Positions 21,604 to 21,755 of a DNA stretch of 21,755 bases are shown here, one piece after another. Positions within the stretch are counted from its first letter, which is position 1, and each line of letters starts with the position of its first letter. The notes below the pieces were generated by a model. It had not been told where the DNA came from. It saw nothing but the letters and a program-made list of their open reading frames with translations, and did no database searches. A program made the translations under genes and the position numbers. Origin of the DNA: a virus; IMG/VR virus record IMGVR_UViG_3300009421_000015, positions 1 through 21,755 of that record. One strand, given 5' to 3'.

Positions 21604-21753
21604 TTATTCCTGCCAGGTCTGCAGGTCGCTCCAGCGGAGGCTGTCGTCCCAGCGGAGGCCCGTGGTGGTGGGTGTTGTCGGCGCCGTGGGTGTCGTGGGT
21701 GTCGTGGGTGTCTCGCCGCCCGGCGCGGGCTGCGTGATGCCGCTCCCAGGCCA
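21604..21753 (-). CDS. C-terminal end of a Pro/Thr-linker protein, 5' end beyond the window
   Basis: In the frame ending at TAA 21606-21604 the last 49 residues read as a Pro/Gly start (GSGITQPAPGGE), a Thr-Pro linker built of 9-base repeats (TPTTPTTPTAPTTPTTT) and a Trp-rich end (GLRWDDSLRWSDLQTWQE). I prefer this frame. Another open frame (21754-21563) overlaps the TerS start but reads as Asp-Thr-His repeats with Arg-rich flanks. The linker-plus-Trp tail suits a fibre or wall/surface-binding protein or a virion structural end. The rest of the gene is to the right, so the function cannot be told. Confidence 0.65.
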   Translation of the reverse strand, partial: WPGSGITQPAPGGETPTTPTTPTAPTTPTTTGLRWDDSLRWSDLQTWQE

Positions 21754-21755
21754 TA

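Noticed and set aside
1-21755. Joining the left and right edge genes as one gene across a circular junction
   Set aside because: The left frame reaches position 1 on a codon boundary, so the continued frame at 21755 would not be the Thr-Pro frame I accept; also the window is probably only part of a genome.

Overview
This window is a stretch of a tailed bacteriophage (or prophage) genome, most likely a podovirus-type phage (short tail) of a GC-rich Gram-negative host. Apart from two plus-strand genes near the left end, every gene I accept lies on the minus strand and reads from high to low coordinates. Genes are packed tightly: most junctions are ATGA, GTGA, TTGA, TGATG, TAGTG or TAATG overlaps, which implies translational coupling through a long virion operon. 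The Gram-negative host is inferred from the plus-strand lipoprotein, whose lipobox is followed by serine as in outer-membrane lipoproteins.

Layout from right to left, in the direction of transcription. (1) 21755-19130: the 3' end of an unknown Pro/Thr-rich protein, terminase small and large subunits, two small unknown genes, and a strong hairpin terminator. (2) 19129-15367: a winged-helix DNA-binding protein, two small unknowns, the portal and a small helical protein. (3) 15366-13067: a 102-base gap with a perfect 12-base match to the 16S rRNA 3' end, then scaffold and major capsid protein. (4) 13041-9374: four small genes, a head-tail adaptor and a large nozzle-like protein. (5) 9374-1681: a Gln-rich repeat protein, a GNAT-fold protein where T7 has gp13, a Gly/Ala-rich membrane-active candidate, a Pro/Gln-rich protein, a tail-appendage-like protein, a six-repeat beta-propeller, a coiled-coil protein and a 756-residue ejection protein candidate. 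The order portal, scaffold, capsid, adaptor, nozzle, GNAT, ejection proteins parallels T7 genes 8 to 16, but the terminase genes come first here.

(6) Left end: two plus-strand genes (an outer-membrane lipoprotein candidate and a two-helix membrane protein) interrupt the minus-strand order. They share a 12-base motif at the same distance from their starts. The small membrane gene overlaps the ejection gene tail-to-tail by 74 bases. A further large minus-strand gene starts at 852 and runs off the left edge.

No tRNA, rRNA, CRISPR array, insertion sequence, integrase or replication gene was seen. There is no gene-free stretch over about 105 bases. The most unusual items are the isolated perfect Shine-Dalgarno element before the scaffold gene, the tandem palindromes inside the winged-helix gene, the tectonin-like propeller and the silently diverged tandem repeat in the Gln-rich protein. 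Function calls come from reading the sequence and from remembered families; no searches were run.
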